Below are positions 51,069 through 60,828 of a stretch of 64,000 nt of DNA, piece by piece; the stretch's first letter is position 1, and every line of letters starts with the position of its first letter. Origin of the DNA: Rhizobium sp. Q54 (GTDB lineage: Bacteria > Pseudomonadota > Alphaproteobacteria > Micropepsales > Micropepsaceae); assembly GCA_945882615.1 (NCBI GenBank), contig CAMCWK010000008.1, positions 1-64,000 on the forward strand. Direction: 5' to 3'. The notes beneath the pieces were generated by a model. The model saw only the letters and a list, made by a program, of their open reading frames with translations. It was not told where the DNA came from and ran no database searches. The position numbers were made by a program, and so were the translations under genes.

Positions 51069-51112
51069 TAAGGGCGGCTCCGCCGCAATTTGTCTAAGGG
51101 CGGCTCCGCCGC
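51069..51112. repeat. tandem 18-bp hairpin units
   Basis: TAAGGGCGGCTCCGCCGC occurs twice with a 26-base period (51069-51086 and 51095-51112), after the kinase gene. Each unit folds as GCGG/CCGC. It probably ends the kinase transcript. Confidence 0.65.
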
Positions 51113-51186
51113 CGGGGGGACCTGAGGACTAGGCACGGCCCTGAAATGCTGTAGCTTTTCGCCGCGAAGCAGGGCGGATCTTTCTC

Positions 51187-52494
51187 ATGACAGACGCAGC
51201 GGCGAAAAGCTGGCTGGACGGCATCAAGCCCTATTTTGAGACGGCCCCCATCGCCTCCTTCTTTCTGGGCGTCTCGTCCGGCTTTCCCTATGCCATGATC
51301 GCCGCCACCCTGACGACGCGGCTGGCGCAGGATGGCATCTCCAAGCGCAGCATCACCGCCTTCACGCTGGCCTTCCTGGTCTACAATTTCAAATTCCTCT
51401 GGGCCTGGATGGTGGACGGGGTACGACTTCCCATTCTGTGGCGGCTGGGCCAGCGCGTGTCCTGGATGATCTTGGCGGGCATCCTTGTGATCGCGGCGGT
51501 GGCCAACCTCGCCTTTGTCGATCCCTCCACCAGCCTGATCCAGACCGCTTATGCCGCGATCCTGGTGGGCGCCGCCGGCGCGACCTTCGACATCGTGATC
51601 GACGCTTATCGCATCGAGATTCTCAGGCCCGATCAGATGGGCGTGGGTGCGGGCATGAATCAGTATGGCTGGCGCATCGGCTCGGTCACCGCCGCCACCC
51701 TGGCCCTCGTCCTGGCGGCGCGGATCGGCTGGGAATGGTCTTACATGGCCTGCGCGGTGCTGGCCTTCCCGGCCATGATCACCGCGCTTGTGCTGGGCGA
51801 ACCGGTGCGGCGCCAGATTGTGGCGCACAAGCAGGGCGTGTCCGAAACCATCAAGGCGATCTATGGCCCGTTCGTGGAATTCTTCTCCCGCCAGGGCGCC
51901 TTCCTGGTGCTGCTCTTTATCCTGTTCCACAAGATCGGCGACACGCTGAGCCAGCTCACGGTGCGCCTGCTGTTCAACGATCTGGGCTTCACCAATGACG
52001 AGATCGCAATTTACGATGTCGGGGTCGGCTTCTGGATGTACCTGATCGGCATTTTTGTCGGCGGCGTACTGTACGCCAAGCTTGGCATGAAGCGGTCGGT
52101 AATGATCAGCCTGGTGCTGATGGGCGTCACCAATATCAATTTCGCGATCCTGGCCAATATCGGCCATTCCAACTGGGCGCTGGCCGCCACAATGGCATTC
52201 GAGACCTTCGCCAGCGGCGTTGGCGGCGTCACGGTGGTGGCCTATTTCTCCGCCCTGACCGATCTGCGCTTTACCGCGTCGCAATATGCGCTGATCTCGG
52301 CGGCCTCCAGCATCTTCGGCCGCATCCTGACCGGAACCTCGGCAGGCGCCCTGGTCGAATCCCTGGGTTATGTGAACTTCTATCTGCTGACCACCCTGGC
52401 GGCCGTGCCCGGCATCCTGCTGTTCTGGATGCTGGTGCGCGGCGGGCTGATCGAAAGCTCGATGGGATCGGCCGGCAAGCAAAGCGGGCATTAA
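51187..52494 (+). CDS. ampG: AmpG-type MFS transporter (muropeptide permease)
   Basis: A 435-aa major-facilitator permease with about 12 helices. AmpG-like features are the N-terminal FFLGVSSGFPYAMIAATLTT, KFLWAWMVDGVRLP, DIVIDAYRIEIL and GMNQYGWRIGS. By family it imports anhydromuropeptides for cell-wall recycling, which fits the several wall genes in the window. The substrate is inferred. Confidence 0.88.
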   Translation: MTDAAAKSWLDGIKPYFETAPIASFFLGVSSGFPYAMIAATLTTRLAQDGISKRSITAFTLAFLVYNFKFLWAWMVDGVRLPILWRLGQRVSWMILAGILVIAAVANLAFVDPSTSLIQTAYAAILVGAAGATFDIVIDAYRIEILRPDQMGVGAGMNQYGWRIGSVTAATLALVLAARIGWEWSYMACAVLAFPAMITALVLGEPVRRQIVAHKQGVSETIKAIYGPFVEFFSRQGAFLVLLFILFHKIGDTLSQLTVRLLFNDLGFTNDEIAIYDVGVGFWMYLIGIFVGGVLYAKLGMKRSVMISLVLMGVTNINFAILANIGHSNWALAATMAFETFASGVGGVTVVAYFSALTDLRFTASQYALISAASSIFGRILTGTSAGALVESLGYVNFYLLTTLAAVPGILLFWMLVRGGLIESSMGSAGKQSGH

Positions 52495-52649
52495 CGCCTT
52501 TTCATGGCCGCCGTCTTCGACTGTCACAATCCATTGCTCCGGGGGTGGCGGTTGGGCTAAAATCGCCAAACTGTCGCATTTGGGGGTTACCCAAGGCACA
52601 GGATGGGTGTGGGTCGAGTCGTGCAGACCGCGCCAAACGGGAAGCGATC

Positions 52650-53492
52650 GTGGTCAACATTTACGAAGCGGGACCTTTCGAGGGACGCGTGGAGCAATGG
52701 CCGGTACTGGCGGTCTCCGGTGCGCTGGAAGTGCGCCTGGCCGAGACCGAGCTGGAAATCGAACAGGCGCAGCGCCTGCGCTATTGCGTTTTTTATGAAG
52801 AGATGAGCGCCATCCCCTCGCCCCAGATGCGCGAGTCGGGCCGGGATTTCGACAAATTCGACGAGGTCTGCGACCACCTTTTGGTGGTGGACCGCGACGC
52901 CCATGACGAAGACGGCCAGCCACTGGTGGTGGGCACCTATCGCCTGACCCGCGAACGCGACGCCGCCCGGGTCGGCGGCTTCTACACCTCCAGCGAATTC
53001 GACCTGTCGCCGATGCTGCGGGCGCTGCCGCCCGAAACCAAGTATCTGGAACTGGGCCGCTCCTGCATCATCAAAAGCTATCGCGCCCGCCCCGGTACCA
53101 TGCAGCTGTTGTGGAAAGGCCTGATGGCCTATGTCGCGCGCTTCGACATCGACATGATGTTCGGCTGCGCCTCGCTGCCCGGCACCAATGTCGAAGAGAT
53201 GACGCTGCCCTTGTCCTATCTGCACCATTTCGTGCCCATGCCCGAGCATCTGCGCGTCAAGGCACGCCCCGAACTGTTCGTGAACATGAACCGCATGCCC
53301 AAGGACGCAATCGATCCGCGCGAAGGCATTCGCAGCCTGCCCGCCATCCTCAAGGGCTATGTGCGCGCCGGCTGCGGCATCGGCGATGGCGCCGTGGTGG
53401 ACCGCCAGTTCGGCACCACCGACGTCTTCATCTATTTCCCGGTTTCGGGCCTGGATGCGCGCTACAAAAGCCGTTTCGGTCTGACGAAATGA
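52650..53492 (+). CDS. olsB: OlsB-like GNAT N-acyltransferase (L-ornithine N-alpha-acyltransferase family)
   Basis: A 280-aa protein of the hemolysin-like/OlsB GNAT family that makes lyso-ornithine lipid from acyl-ACP and ornithine. Landmarks: LAETELEIEQAQRLRYCVFYEEM, DHLLVVD, VVGTYRL, YLELGRSCI and DMMFGCASLPGTN. The GTG start at 52650 has GGGAAG 6 bases upstream. No olsA is adjacent; the plsC at 25.7 kb could serve. The family also contains other long-chain N-acyl amino-acid synthases, so ornithine is not proven. Confidence 0.87.
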   Translation: MVNIYEAGPFEGRVEQWPVLAVSGALEVRLAETELEIEQAQRLRYCVFYEEMSAIPSPQMRESGRDFDKFDEVCDHLLVVDRDAHDEDGQPLVVGTYRLTRERDAARVGGFYTSSEFDLSPMLRALPPETKYLELGRSCIIKSYRARPGTMQLLWKGLMAYVARFDIDMMFGCASLPGTNVEEMTLPLSYLHHFVPMPEHLRVKARPELFVNMNRMPKDAIDPREGIRSLPAILKGYVRAGCGIGDGAVVDRQFGTTDVFIYFPVSGLDARYKSRFGLTK

Positions 53493-53506
53493 CGACGCGC
53501 TAGCGC

Positions 53507-53560
53507 GTCGTCATCCCCGGCGAGCGGCGTCAGCCGCGAGGGAAGGGGATCCAGTTTTCG
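53507..53560. repeat. single REP unit (GTCATCCCCGG family)
   Basis: CGTCATCCCCGGCGAGCGG through CGCGAGGGAAGGGGATCCA; one arm of the pair type found at 16.9 and 32.3 kb. It lies between same-strand olsB and the RidA gene, with GACGCGCTAGCGCGTC, a 16-base palindrome, just before it at 53492-53507. Confidence 0.75.
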
Positions 53561-53576
53561 CAAAGGAGACTCCGAC

Positions 53577-54020
53577 ATGCGCAGAATTATTCTTGTCGCC
53601 GCGATGCTACTTGCCTGCGCTTCGCCCGCGCTGGCGGAAAAAACGTTGGTCCAGTCGCCCGACGCGCCCAAGGCGATCGGGCCCTATTCGCAGGCGATCA
53701 AGAGCGGCAATCTCGTGTTCGTGTCCGGCTCGCTGCCCTTCGATCCCGCCGGCAGGACCGATTACAGCCTGCTGGATGTCACCACCCAGACAAAACGGGT
53801 GATCGACAATATCGCTTTGACCCTTTCGGCGGCGGAGCTGACCCTGGACGATGTGGTCTCGGCCACCGTCTATGTTACCGATGTGAACGACTTCGCCGCC
53901 GTCAACGCCGTGTATGCCAGCTATTTCAAACCGCCCTATCCGGCCCGCACATTTGTGGAAGTCAGCAAATTGCTGCGCAATGTGAAGGTCGAAATCACCG
54001 TCATCGCCGCAACGAAGTAA
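53577..54020 (+). CDS. exported RidA family protein
   Basis: A 147-aa protein: signal peptide (RRIILVAAMLLACASPALA-E) followed by a RidA/YjgF trimer domain with the usual PKAIGPYSQAI, VFVSGSLPFDP, the active-site Arg in YPARTFVEV and the final VEITVIAA. Cytosolic RidA hydrolyses 2-aminoacrylate-type imines; this form is predicted periplasmic. Start ATG 53577 has AAGGAGA 7 bases upstream, so the leader is real coding sequence. Confidence 0.88.
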   Translation: MRRIILVAAMLLACASPALAEKTLVQSPDAPKAIGPYSQAIKSGNLVFVSGSLPFDPAGRTDYSLLDVTTQTKRVIDNIALTLSAAELTLDDVVSATVYVTDVNDFAAVNAVYASYFKPPYPARTFVEVSKLLRNVKVEITVIAATK

Positions 54021-54052
54021 ACTCAGGCCGTTCGCATGGCTGGCCGCCATGC

Positions 54053-54145
54053 TCACCCCCTGCGCGCGCGTAAGCGCGCAGGGGGGGGGGAGGTGGTTTC
54101 AGCGTGCGAAGCGAAGCTTCGCGAAAGCTGAAACCGGAGGGGGCA
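54053..54145. repeat. GGGGGAGGTGG-type hairpin repeat, copy 2
   Basis: Between convergent RidA and pirin genes. CCCCC/GGGGG arms around GCGCGC/GCGCGC, a run of ten G (54081-54090), AGGTGG, stem GGTTTCAGC (54095-54103)/GCTGAAACC (54127-54135), inner GCGAAGC-GAA-GCTTCGC, then CCGGAGGGGG. It has the same plan as 25592-25668. Confidence 0.7.
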
Positions 54146-54147
54146 TC

Positions 54148-54846
54148 TTAAGACAAATCGAACAGCAGCACTTCGCTGGGGGCTTTTGACCGCACCGTGA
54201 TCTGGGCCAGATCAGTGATGGCCGCGGCGTCGCCGGCCTTCAGGGTTTCCTCGCCAATGGTGACTTCGCCCCTGGCCACTTGCAGCCAGGCCTTGCGGCC
54301 CTGCGCCAGCGGATGAATCGCCTCGACATCGGCATCCAGCCTGGCGACCCAGATTTCCGCATCCTGCACCAGCCGCACTTCATTCTCGCGCGGCTCGGGT
54401 GCGGCGATGCGGCCGAAATGATTTTTCACCGCCTCGGCATTGATGGCCTTCTGCTCATAGCCGGGCGCGATGCCGGTCTTGGACGGCATGATCCAGATCT
54501 GCAGCAGATGGCAGGTCTCGGTCGGGCTGGCATTGAACTCGGCGTGGGTGATTCCGGTCCCGGCGCTCATGCGCTGGATTTCGCCGGGACGGATAGTTCC
54601 GCTGCCGCCGGTGGAATCCTTGTGGGCGATGGCACCGTCCAGCACATAGGTGACGATTTCCATGTCGCGGTGCTGATGGGGCGGAAAGCCGGCACCGCCC
54701 TTGATCCAGTCTTCGTTGATCACCCGCAACGGTCCAAAGCTTTCATGGGCCGGGTCGTAATAGTCGGCGAAGGAAAAGGAATGGCGCGACTCCAGCCAGT
54801 CGATCTTGTTGTAACCGCGTTCGTCGGACCGCCGCAGCGTGATCAT
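54148..54846 (-). CDS. pirin family protein
   Basis: A 232-aa bicupin of the pirin family (YhhW-like). The N-terminal cupin has the metal residues in [19 protein letters not shown] and THAEF. YhhW-type pirins act as quercetinases in vitro; the role in vivo is unclear. It overlaps gshB by four bases, suggesting co-expression with glutathione synthesis and perhaps a redox role. Confidence 0.93.
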   Translation of the reverse strand: MITLRRSDERGYNKIDWLESRHSFSFADYYDPAHESFGPLRVINEDWIKGGAGFPPHQHRDMEIVTYVLDGAIAHKDSTGGSGTIRPGEIQRMSAGTGITHAEFNASPTETCHLLQIWIMPSKTGIAPGYEQKAINAEAVKNHFGRIAAPEPRENEVRLVQDAEIWVARLDADVEAIHPLAQGRKAWLQVARGEVTIGEETLKAGDAAAITDLAQITVRSKAPSEVLLFDLS

Positions 54847-55784
54847 TTGCGCTTTCTTTCAATGGCATCCCAGACCAATGCGGCGATGTCGGCACCGCCG
54901 AACCGCTTGACCTCGTGAATGCCGGTCGGAGAGGTAACGTTGATCTCGGTCATATAGTCGCCGATCACGTCAATTCCAGTAAAAATCAGCCCCCGTTTCT
55001 TCAACTCTGGCCCGATGGCGGCGCATATCGCCTTTTCGCGCGCCGTCAGGTCGGTGGCTTCGGGGCGGCCCCCGACATGCATGTTGGAACGGGCCTCGCC
55101 CGAGGCCGGCACCCGGTTGATGGCCCCGGCAAATTCCCCGTCCACCAGGATGATGCGCTTGTCGCCCTTGCGCACGTCTGGAAGGTAGCGCTGCACGATC
55201 ACGGGCTCGCGGTAGAATTGGGTGAACATTTCCATCAGCGCGCCGAAATTCTCATCGTCCGGCTTGACGCGGAACACGCCGGCGCCGCCATTGCCGTAGA
55301 GCGGCTTCAAGATGATGTCCTTGAACTCGTCGCGGAAGGCGCGGATTTCGCGCAGGTCCGAGGTGATCAGGGTGGGCGGAATGAACTCGGCGAATTCAGT
55401 GACGAAGAGTTTCTCCGGCGCGTTGCGCACTTCCTTCGGATCATTCACCACCAGCGTCCCGGGATGAATGCGCTCCAGGATATGGGTGGCGGTGATATAG
55501 GCCATGTCGAAGGGCGGGTCCTGGCGCATCAGCACCACGTCGGCCTGCGACAGGTCATAAACGAAATAATCGCCCAGCGCGAAATGATCGCCGCGCACCG
55601 CGCGCACGTTCAGCGGACGCACATGCGCCGTCACCTTGCCATCGCGAAAGGTCAGGTCGCGCGGCCCGTAATAGAGCATGGCATGGCCGCGCCTTTCGGC
55701 CTCCAGCGCCAGGGCGAAAGTGGAATCGCCGCCGATATCGATCTTCTCGATCGGGTCCATCTGGATTGCGACGGTCAGCGCCAT
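54843..55784 (-). CDS. gshB: glutathione synthetase
   Basis: ATP-grasp enzyme adding glycine to gamma-glutamylcysteine. The 313-aa sequence starts [20 protein letters not shown] and contains [43 protein letters not shown] and the metal-binding [10 protein letters not shown]. Start ATG 55784 matches the family; the upstream extension is not homologous. It follows yraN by 17 bases. Confidence 0.96.
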   Translation of the reverse strand: MALTVAIQMDPIEKIDIGGDSTFALALEAERRGHAMLYYGPRDLTFRDGKVTAHVRPLNVRAVRGDHFALGDYFVYDLSQADVVLMRQDPPFDMAYITATHILERIHPGTLVVNDPKEVRNAPEKLFVTEFAEFIPPTLITSDLREIRAFRDEFKDIILKPLYGNGGAGVFRVKPDDENFGALMEMFTQFYREPVIVQRYLPDVRKGDKRIILVDGEFAGAINRVPASGEARSNMHVGGRPEATDLTAREKAICAAIGPELKKRGLIFTGIDVIGDYMTEINVTSPTGIHEVKRFGGADIAALVWDAIERKRK

Positions 55785-55801
55785 GAACTGTTCTCTTCTC
55801 T

Positions 55802-56170
55802 CTAGAAATCCGGCCGCCACGCATCCCGGTGATGCACCGGCAGCGCGCCGGACGCGATGGCGACAATATCAAAGCGGCTGCCGCGCCGGGAAAGATGCGG
55901 GCGGCTGGCAAGATATAAGGAGGCGGCGCGGGCAATGCGAGTCTGCTGGCTGGTCTGTACTGAGTCCGCGGCCACGCGGGCGTCGCCTCGCGCCTTGACC
56001 TCGATAAAGCAGACCGGACCAAAGGGCGCCGTCGCCACCAGGTCGATTTCCCCAGCATGGGTCTTCAGCCGCCGCGCCAGAATGCGGTAGCCCTTGAGCC
56101 TGAGCCACAGCGCCGCCAGACTCTCGCTGCGATGGCCCCGGCGTTCTGCACGCTGACGGCTAGTCGTCAT
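55802..56170 (-). CDS. yraN: YraN family (UPF0102) endonuclease-like protein
   Basis: A 122-aa protein with a PD-(D/E)XK nuclease-like fold: the core reads [20 protein letters not shown] and [10 protein letters not shown], giving E..D..ExK. The biological role is unknown; related Holliday-junction resolvase-like activity is suggested by fold only. It overlaps the end of rsmI by 11 bases, part of a widely conserved rsmI-yraN pair. Confidence 0.92.
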   Translation of the reverse strand: MTTSRQRAERRGHRSESLAALWLRLKGYRILARRLKTHAGEIDLVATAPFGPVCFIEVKARGDARVAADSVQTSQQTRIARAASLYLASRPHLSRRGSRFDIVAIASGALPVHHRDAWRPDF

Positions 56171-57065
56171 CTTTCAGTTCCAGCGCCCGGGCATAGATCA
56201 CTTTGCGCGAGCCATCGGTGAGGTCGGCGATCATGTTGGCCGCCGCCTTGACCGGCATGAAGGCCAGCGCCGCCGTCAGCGCGGCATCGATCTTGGCATT
56301 GTCGGTCACCACCGCGCCGGGCGGCCCCACCAGCAGCGTCACCTCGCCCCTGGGCGCGCCGGCCTTTTGATAATGCGCCGCCAGTTCGGACAGGCTGCCG
56401 CGCCGCACTTCTTCATGCATCTTGGTCAGTTCGCGCGTCATGGCGGCGGGCCGGTCGCCCAGTACCAAAGCCATGGCACCTAGAGAGTCCGCCAGACGCT
56501 GCGCCGATTCAAAGAAGATCAGCGTGGCGCGCACGGTCTTGAGTTCTTCCAGCACGCTTTTGCGCTCGCCCTCGCGGCTGGGAAGAAAGCCCGCGAACAG
56601 GAAGCGGTCGGACGGCAGGCCGCTCAGGGTTAGCCCCGCCAGCACCGCGGAAGGGCCCGGGATCGCCACCACGTCCAGCCCCGCCTCGACCACGGCGCGC
56701 ACCAGCTTGTAGCCGGGGTCCGACACCAGAGGCGTGCCGGCATCGCTGACCAGCACCACCGCCTCGCCCTTGGCGAGCCGCCCCAGAATCCGGGGCCGCA
56801 TTTCGGGGGCATTGTGGTCGTTATAGGCGATCAGGGGTTTGGAGACCCCATGAATGGCCAAAAGCTTGGAGGTGACGCGGGTATCCTCGGCGGCGATCAC
56901 ATCGCAACCTTTCAGGACGTCCAGCGCTCTTAAGGAAATGTCGCGGGCATTGCCGATGGGGGTGGCCAGCACATAGAGCCCCGCCGCCAAACTGCCGCGA
57001 TCCGGTGATTTACCGCCAGCGTCCAAAGGCTTAAGTTCGCCCGGCAAAGGATGTTTCGATGACAT
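56160..57065 (-). CDS. rsmI: 16S rRNA (cytidine(1402)-2'-O)-methyltransferase
   Basis: A 301-aa SAM-dependent methyltransferase of the tetrapyrrole-methylase fold. Signatures: LYVLATPIGNARDISLRALD, AAEDTRVTSKLL, LVSDAGTPLVSDPGY and AIPGPSAVLAGL. It modifies C1402 in the ribosomal P site. Start ATG 57065 has GGGA 5 bases upstream and overlaps, on the other strand, the start of the LpoA-like gene by 7 bases. Confidence 0.96.
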   Translation of the reverse strand: MSSKHPLPGELKPLDAGGKSPDRGSLAAGLYVLATPIGNARDISLRALDVLKGCDVIAAEDTRVTSKLLAIHGVSKPLIAYNDHNAPEMRPRILGRLAKGEAVVLVSDAGTPLVSDPGYKLVRAVVEAGLDVVAIPGPSAVLAGLTLSGLPSDRFLFAGFLPSREGERKSVLEELKTVRATLIFFESAQRLADSLGAMALVLGDRPAAMTRELTKMHEEVRRGSLSELAAHYQKAGAPRGEVTLLVGPPGAVVTDNAKIDAALTAALAFMPVKAAANMIADLTDGSRKVIYARALELKDDD

Positions 57066-58279
57066 TGCGTTCCCTGTCCCGCTTTTGTGCCATTGCCTTG
57101 GGTCTGGCGATAGCCGGTTGCGCCGCCCGCCCTCCCGCGCCGCCGCCGCCGCCGCCCGTGGTGGTTGCCCCCCCGGCGCCCCTGGCCGCCAACCCCCTGG
57201 ACCGGGACATGCCCAATTATCTGCGCCTGCCCGGCCTGCCCGCCGGAACCCCGGTGCGGGTCGGTGTGATCCTGCCCTTTTCCAGCACCGCACCGGGGAC
57301 CCGCGCCCTGGCCGCGTCAATGATGAAGGCTGCCCAGCTGGCGATGTTCGATGCCGGCAATCCGCGCATCCTTCTGATGACCGCCGATGAAGGCAATGGC
57401 GGCGCCAGCGCCGCCAAGGCCGCCCAGCAGCTTCTGTCGCAGGGCGCCGAGATTATCGTGGGACCGCTGTTCGGCGCCTCGGTGTCGGCGGTTGCGCCGA
57501 TCGCCCGCGACCGCGCCGTGCCGGTGCTGGCCTTTTCCACCGAGCGTACCGTGGCGGGTGATGGCGTCTATCTGCTGAGCTTCCTGCCGCGCAATGAAGT
57601 GCGCCGGGTGGTGTCCTACGCGGCCGCCAATGGACGCCGCCAGTTCGCGGCCCTGGTGCCGCAGACCGCCTATGGCGATGTTACCCAGGCCGCGTTCCAG
57701 GAATCGGTCGCTGCCGCCAAGGGCAACATCGTGGCGCTGCAGCGTTTCGCGCCCAATGCCGCCGCCGCGACCGCGCCAGCGGGGCTTGTGGCCCAGAGCG
57801 GCGCCGACGCCGTGTTCATCCCCCAGGGCGGCACCGTCCTACGCGCCATCGCGCCGACTTTGTCCCAAGCTGGAATGGCGCGTGACAGGGTGAAGCTGCT
57901 GGGCACCGGCCTTTGGGATGATGCCGGGCTGGGAAGCGAGGCGAGCTTGCAGGGCGCCTGGTATGCCGCGCCTTCGCCCAATGCCGATGCCGACTTCTCC
58001 GCCAAGTACCGCGCCGCCTTTGGCGCGGCGCCGGCACAGCTGGCGAATTTGGCCTATGACGCGGTGTCGCTGGTGGCGCTCTTGTCGCAGGGCGAACCTT
58101 ACCACCGCTTCACTCCCGCGGCGCTGATGGACCCCAACGGCTTTGCCGGGGTCACCGGCATTTTCCGCTTCGCCGCCGATGGCACATCGGAGCGCGGACT
58201 TGCGGTGCTGGAAGTGAATGCCGGCGGGCCCGTTGTGGTCAGCCCCGCGCCGACCACCTTCCTGCAGCCGGGATTCTAG
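57059..58279 (+). CDS. penicillin-binding protein activator (LpoA-like) lipoprotein
   Basis: A 406-aa lipoprotein: lipobox LAIAGC (Cys21), a Pro-rich linker (RPPAPPPPPPVVVAPPAP), and a type-1 periplasmic-binding-protein fold (VRVGVILPFSSTAPGTRALA, GAEIIVGPLFGASVSAVAPIA, RQFAALVPQTAYG, ANLAYDAVSLVALL). This matches the C-terminal domain of LpoA, the outer-membrane activator of PBP1A; the N-terminal TPR part of E. coli LpoA is missing, as usual in Alphaproteobacteria. A PBP1A-type enzyme is encoded at 13 kb. Confidence 0.88.
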   Translation: MTLRSLSRFCAIALGLAIAGCAARPPAPPPPPPVVVAPPAPLAANPLDRDMPNYLRLPGLPAGTPVRVGVILPFSSTAPGTRALAASMMKAAQLAMFDAGNPRILLMTADEGNGGASAAKAAQQLLSQGAEIIVGPLFGASVSAVAPIARDRAVPVLAFSTERTVAGDGVYLLSFLPRNEVRRVVSYAAANGRRQFAALVPQTAYGDVTQAAFQESVAAAKGNIVALQRFAPNAAAATAPAGLVAQSGADAVFIPQGGTVLRAIAPTLSQAGMARDRVKLLGTGLWDDAGLGSEASLQGAWYAAPSPNADADFSAKYRAAFGAAPAQLANLAYDAVSLVALLSQGEPYHRFTPAALMDPNGFAGVTGIFRFAADGTSERGLAVLEVNAGGPVVVSPAPTTFLQPGF

Positions 58280-59412
58280 TTTAGCAGCGCGTCTATCACG
58301 CGATTGAGCAGCAATCGCCCCTTGGGCGTCGCTGTGAGCCTGCCATTTTCCTGCGTGACAAAGCCCTGCTCGGCCATGGCGGCGATCTTCTGCGCTTGCG
58401 GCCGCGCGCCCCAGCGCTTTTCATACGCGACCAGGTCAATGCCTTCGGCCAGGCGCAGATTCATCAAAAGATGCTCGCGCGCCGCTTCATCGTTGGAAAT
58501 CACCGTTTGCTCGGCAAAGCCGTGCCCGCTTTTTCCGACCGTGTCGCGCCAGCGTTCCGGCAGCCTAATCGCGGCGGTGGCGGTGCGCCGGCCGGCCAGA
58601 TTCAACCGGCCATGCGCGCCCGGACCCACGCCGGCATAATCGCCATAGCGCCAATAGATCAGATTGTGCCGACTTTCCGCGCCGGGGCGGGCATGGTTGG
58701 AAATCTCATAGGCGGGCACGCCGGCAGCTTGCGTCAATTCCTGCGTGGTTTCGTAAAGCCCGGCGGCGATGTCGTCGTCGGGAATCTGAAGTTGGCCGTT
58801 CTTGTGCAGCAGGGCGTAAGGCGTTTCCGGCTCGATGGTCAGCTGATACAGCGACAGATGTTCGGTGCCAAATGACAAGGCTTCGCGCAGTTCCGCGCGC
58901 CACGCCGCATCCGTCTGACCCGGCCGGGCGTAAATCAGATCCAGTGAAACCCGCTCGAATTCGCCCATTGCCATTTTCAGTGCGGCCTTGGCCTCGGCGA
59001 CATCATGCAGCCGCCCCAACTTTTTCAGGTCTGCATCGTTGAGCGCCTGCACCCCCAGCGACACGCGGTTGACGCCGGCGGCGCGGTAATCGGCAAAGCG
59101 CGCCGCGTCGGCGGACGCCGGATTGGCTTCCAAAGTTATTTCCGCATCATTGGACATCGGCCATAGCGCGGCGATTTTTGAAAGGATGCGGCCTGCCGAT
59201 TTCCCGCGCATCAGCGAGGGCGTGCCGCCGCCGAAGAAAATGGTTTCCACCACCGGCCGTTCGCCTTGATTCTGGGCGACCCAGTCCAGTTCGGCGAGGA
59301 TTCCATCCACCCAGCCGTCTTCGTCGATCGCGGTGCGGACATGGGAGTTGAAATCGCAATAGGGACACTTGGCGGCGCAAAAGGGCCAATGGACATAGAC
59401 GCCGAAACTCAC
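58276..59412 (-). CDS. hemW: radical SAM heme chaperone HemW
   Basis: A 378-aa HemN-like protein. The [4Fe-4S] ligands C12-x3-C16-x2-C19 lie in [15 protein letters not shown], followed by [10 protein letters not shown] and the HemW C-terminal domain. It was long annotated as coproporphyrinogen oxidase but members with this short N-terminus deliver heme. It overlaps rdgB by four bases and, at its end, the LpoA-like gene by four on the other strand. Confidence 0.93.
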   Translation of the reverse strand: MSFGVYVHWPFCAAKCPYCDFNSHVRTAIDEDGWVDGILAELDWVAQNQGERPVVETIFFGGGTPSLMRGKSAGRILSKIAALWPMSNDAEITLEANPASADAARFADYRAAGVNRVSLGVQALNDADLKKLGRLHDVAEAKAALKMAMGEFERVSLDLIYARPGQTDAAWRAELREALSFGTEHLSLYQLTIEPETPYALLHKNGQLQIPDDDIAAGLYETTQELTQAAGVPAYEISNHARPGAESRHNLIYWRYGDYAGVGPGAHGRLNLAGRRTATAAIRLPERWRDTVGKSGHGFAEQTVISNDEAAREHLLMNLRLAEGIDLVAYEKRWGARPQAQKIAAMAEQGFVTQENGRLTATPKGRLLLNRVIDALLN

Positions 59413-60016
59413 AAGCTCTCCGTGAAGATGCCGGAATGCAGCAACTTCTCGAACGCCCGGGCGCGGTGGCTCATGGCGTGTTTCAGCGCCGGATCGATTT
59501 CGGCAAAGGTCTGGTCCATGCCATCGGCGACGAAGATGGGATCATAGCCAAAACCGTGATCGCCGCGCGGCGGAAACGTCAGGCGGCCATGCACCTCGCC
59601 TTCGAAGGTCTGGATTTCACCCGACGGCAAGGCGATGGACAAGGCACAGACGAATTTCGCGGCACTGGTCGTAAGCCCTTTCGCGCGAAGCTCGCTTTCG
59701 ATGCGTGTCATGGCGATGCGGAAGTCTTTTGTTTCTCCCGCCCAGCGCGCCGAATAGATGCCGGGATCTCCGCCCAGCGCCTCGACACACAGACCGGAAT
59801 CATCGGCGAGAGCGGCATGGCCGCTGCCTTGCGCGCTGGCGCGTGCTTTAAGTTCAGCATTGGCGGCGAATGTCGTTCCGGTTTCTTCCGGCTCGGGCAG
59901 GCCCAGGGACTCGGCGCTGACCGGATCGATGCCGTGCGGCCCCAAGAGCGCCTTGATCTCGCGCACCTTGCCGGGGTTGTGAGAGGCGACCACCAGCTGG
60001 CTGCCGCGCGGCAGCC

Positions 60017-60020
<4 letters not shown>
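59409..60020 (-). CDS. rdgB: XTP/dITP diphosphatase (Ham1/RdgB)
   Basis: House-cleaning nucleotide pyrophosphatase of 203 aa that removes XTP and dITP. Motifs: [57 protein letters not shown] and [11 protein letters not shown]. It overlaps rph (upstream) and hemW (downstream) by four bases each. Confidence 0.96.
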
Positions 60021-60730
<710 letters not shown>

Positions 60731-60828
60731 GGAGCCTCATATATGGGTCTGCTAACGTGGGGCGTTACCTACAGTGGCCTTCGCCCAACAAGCAACCGCA
60801 AACCGAAAAATATAAGGTTTTCAATAGT

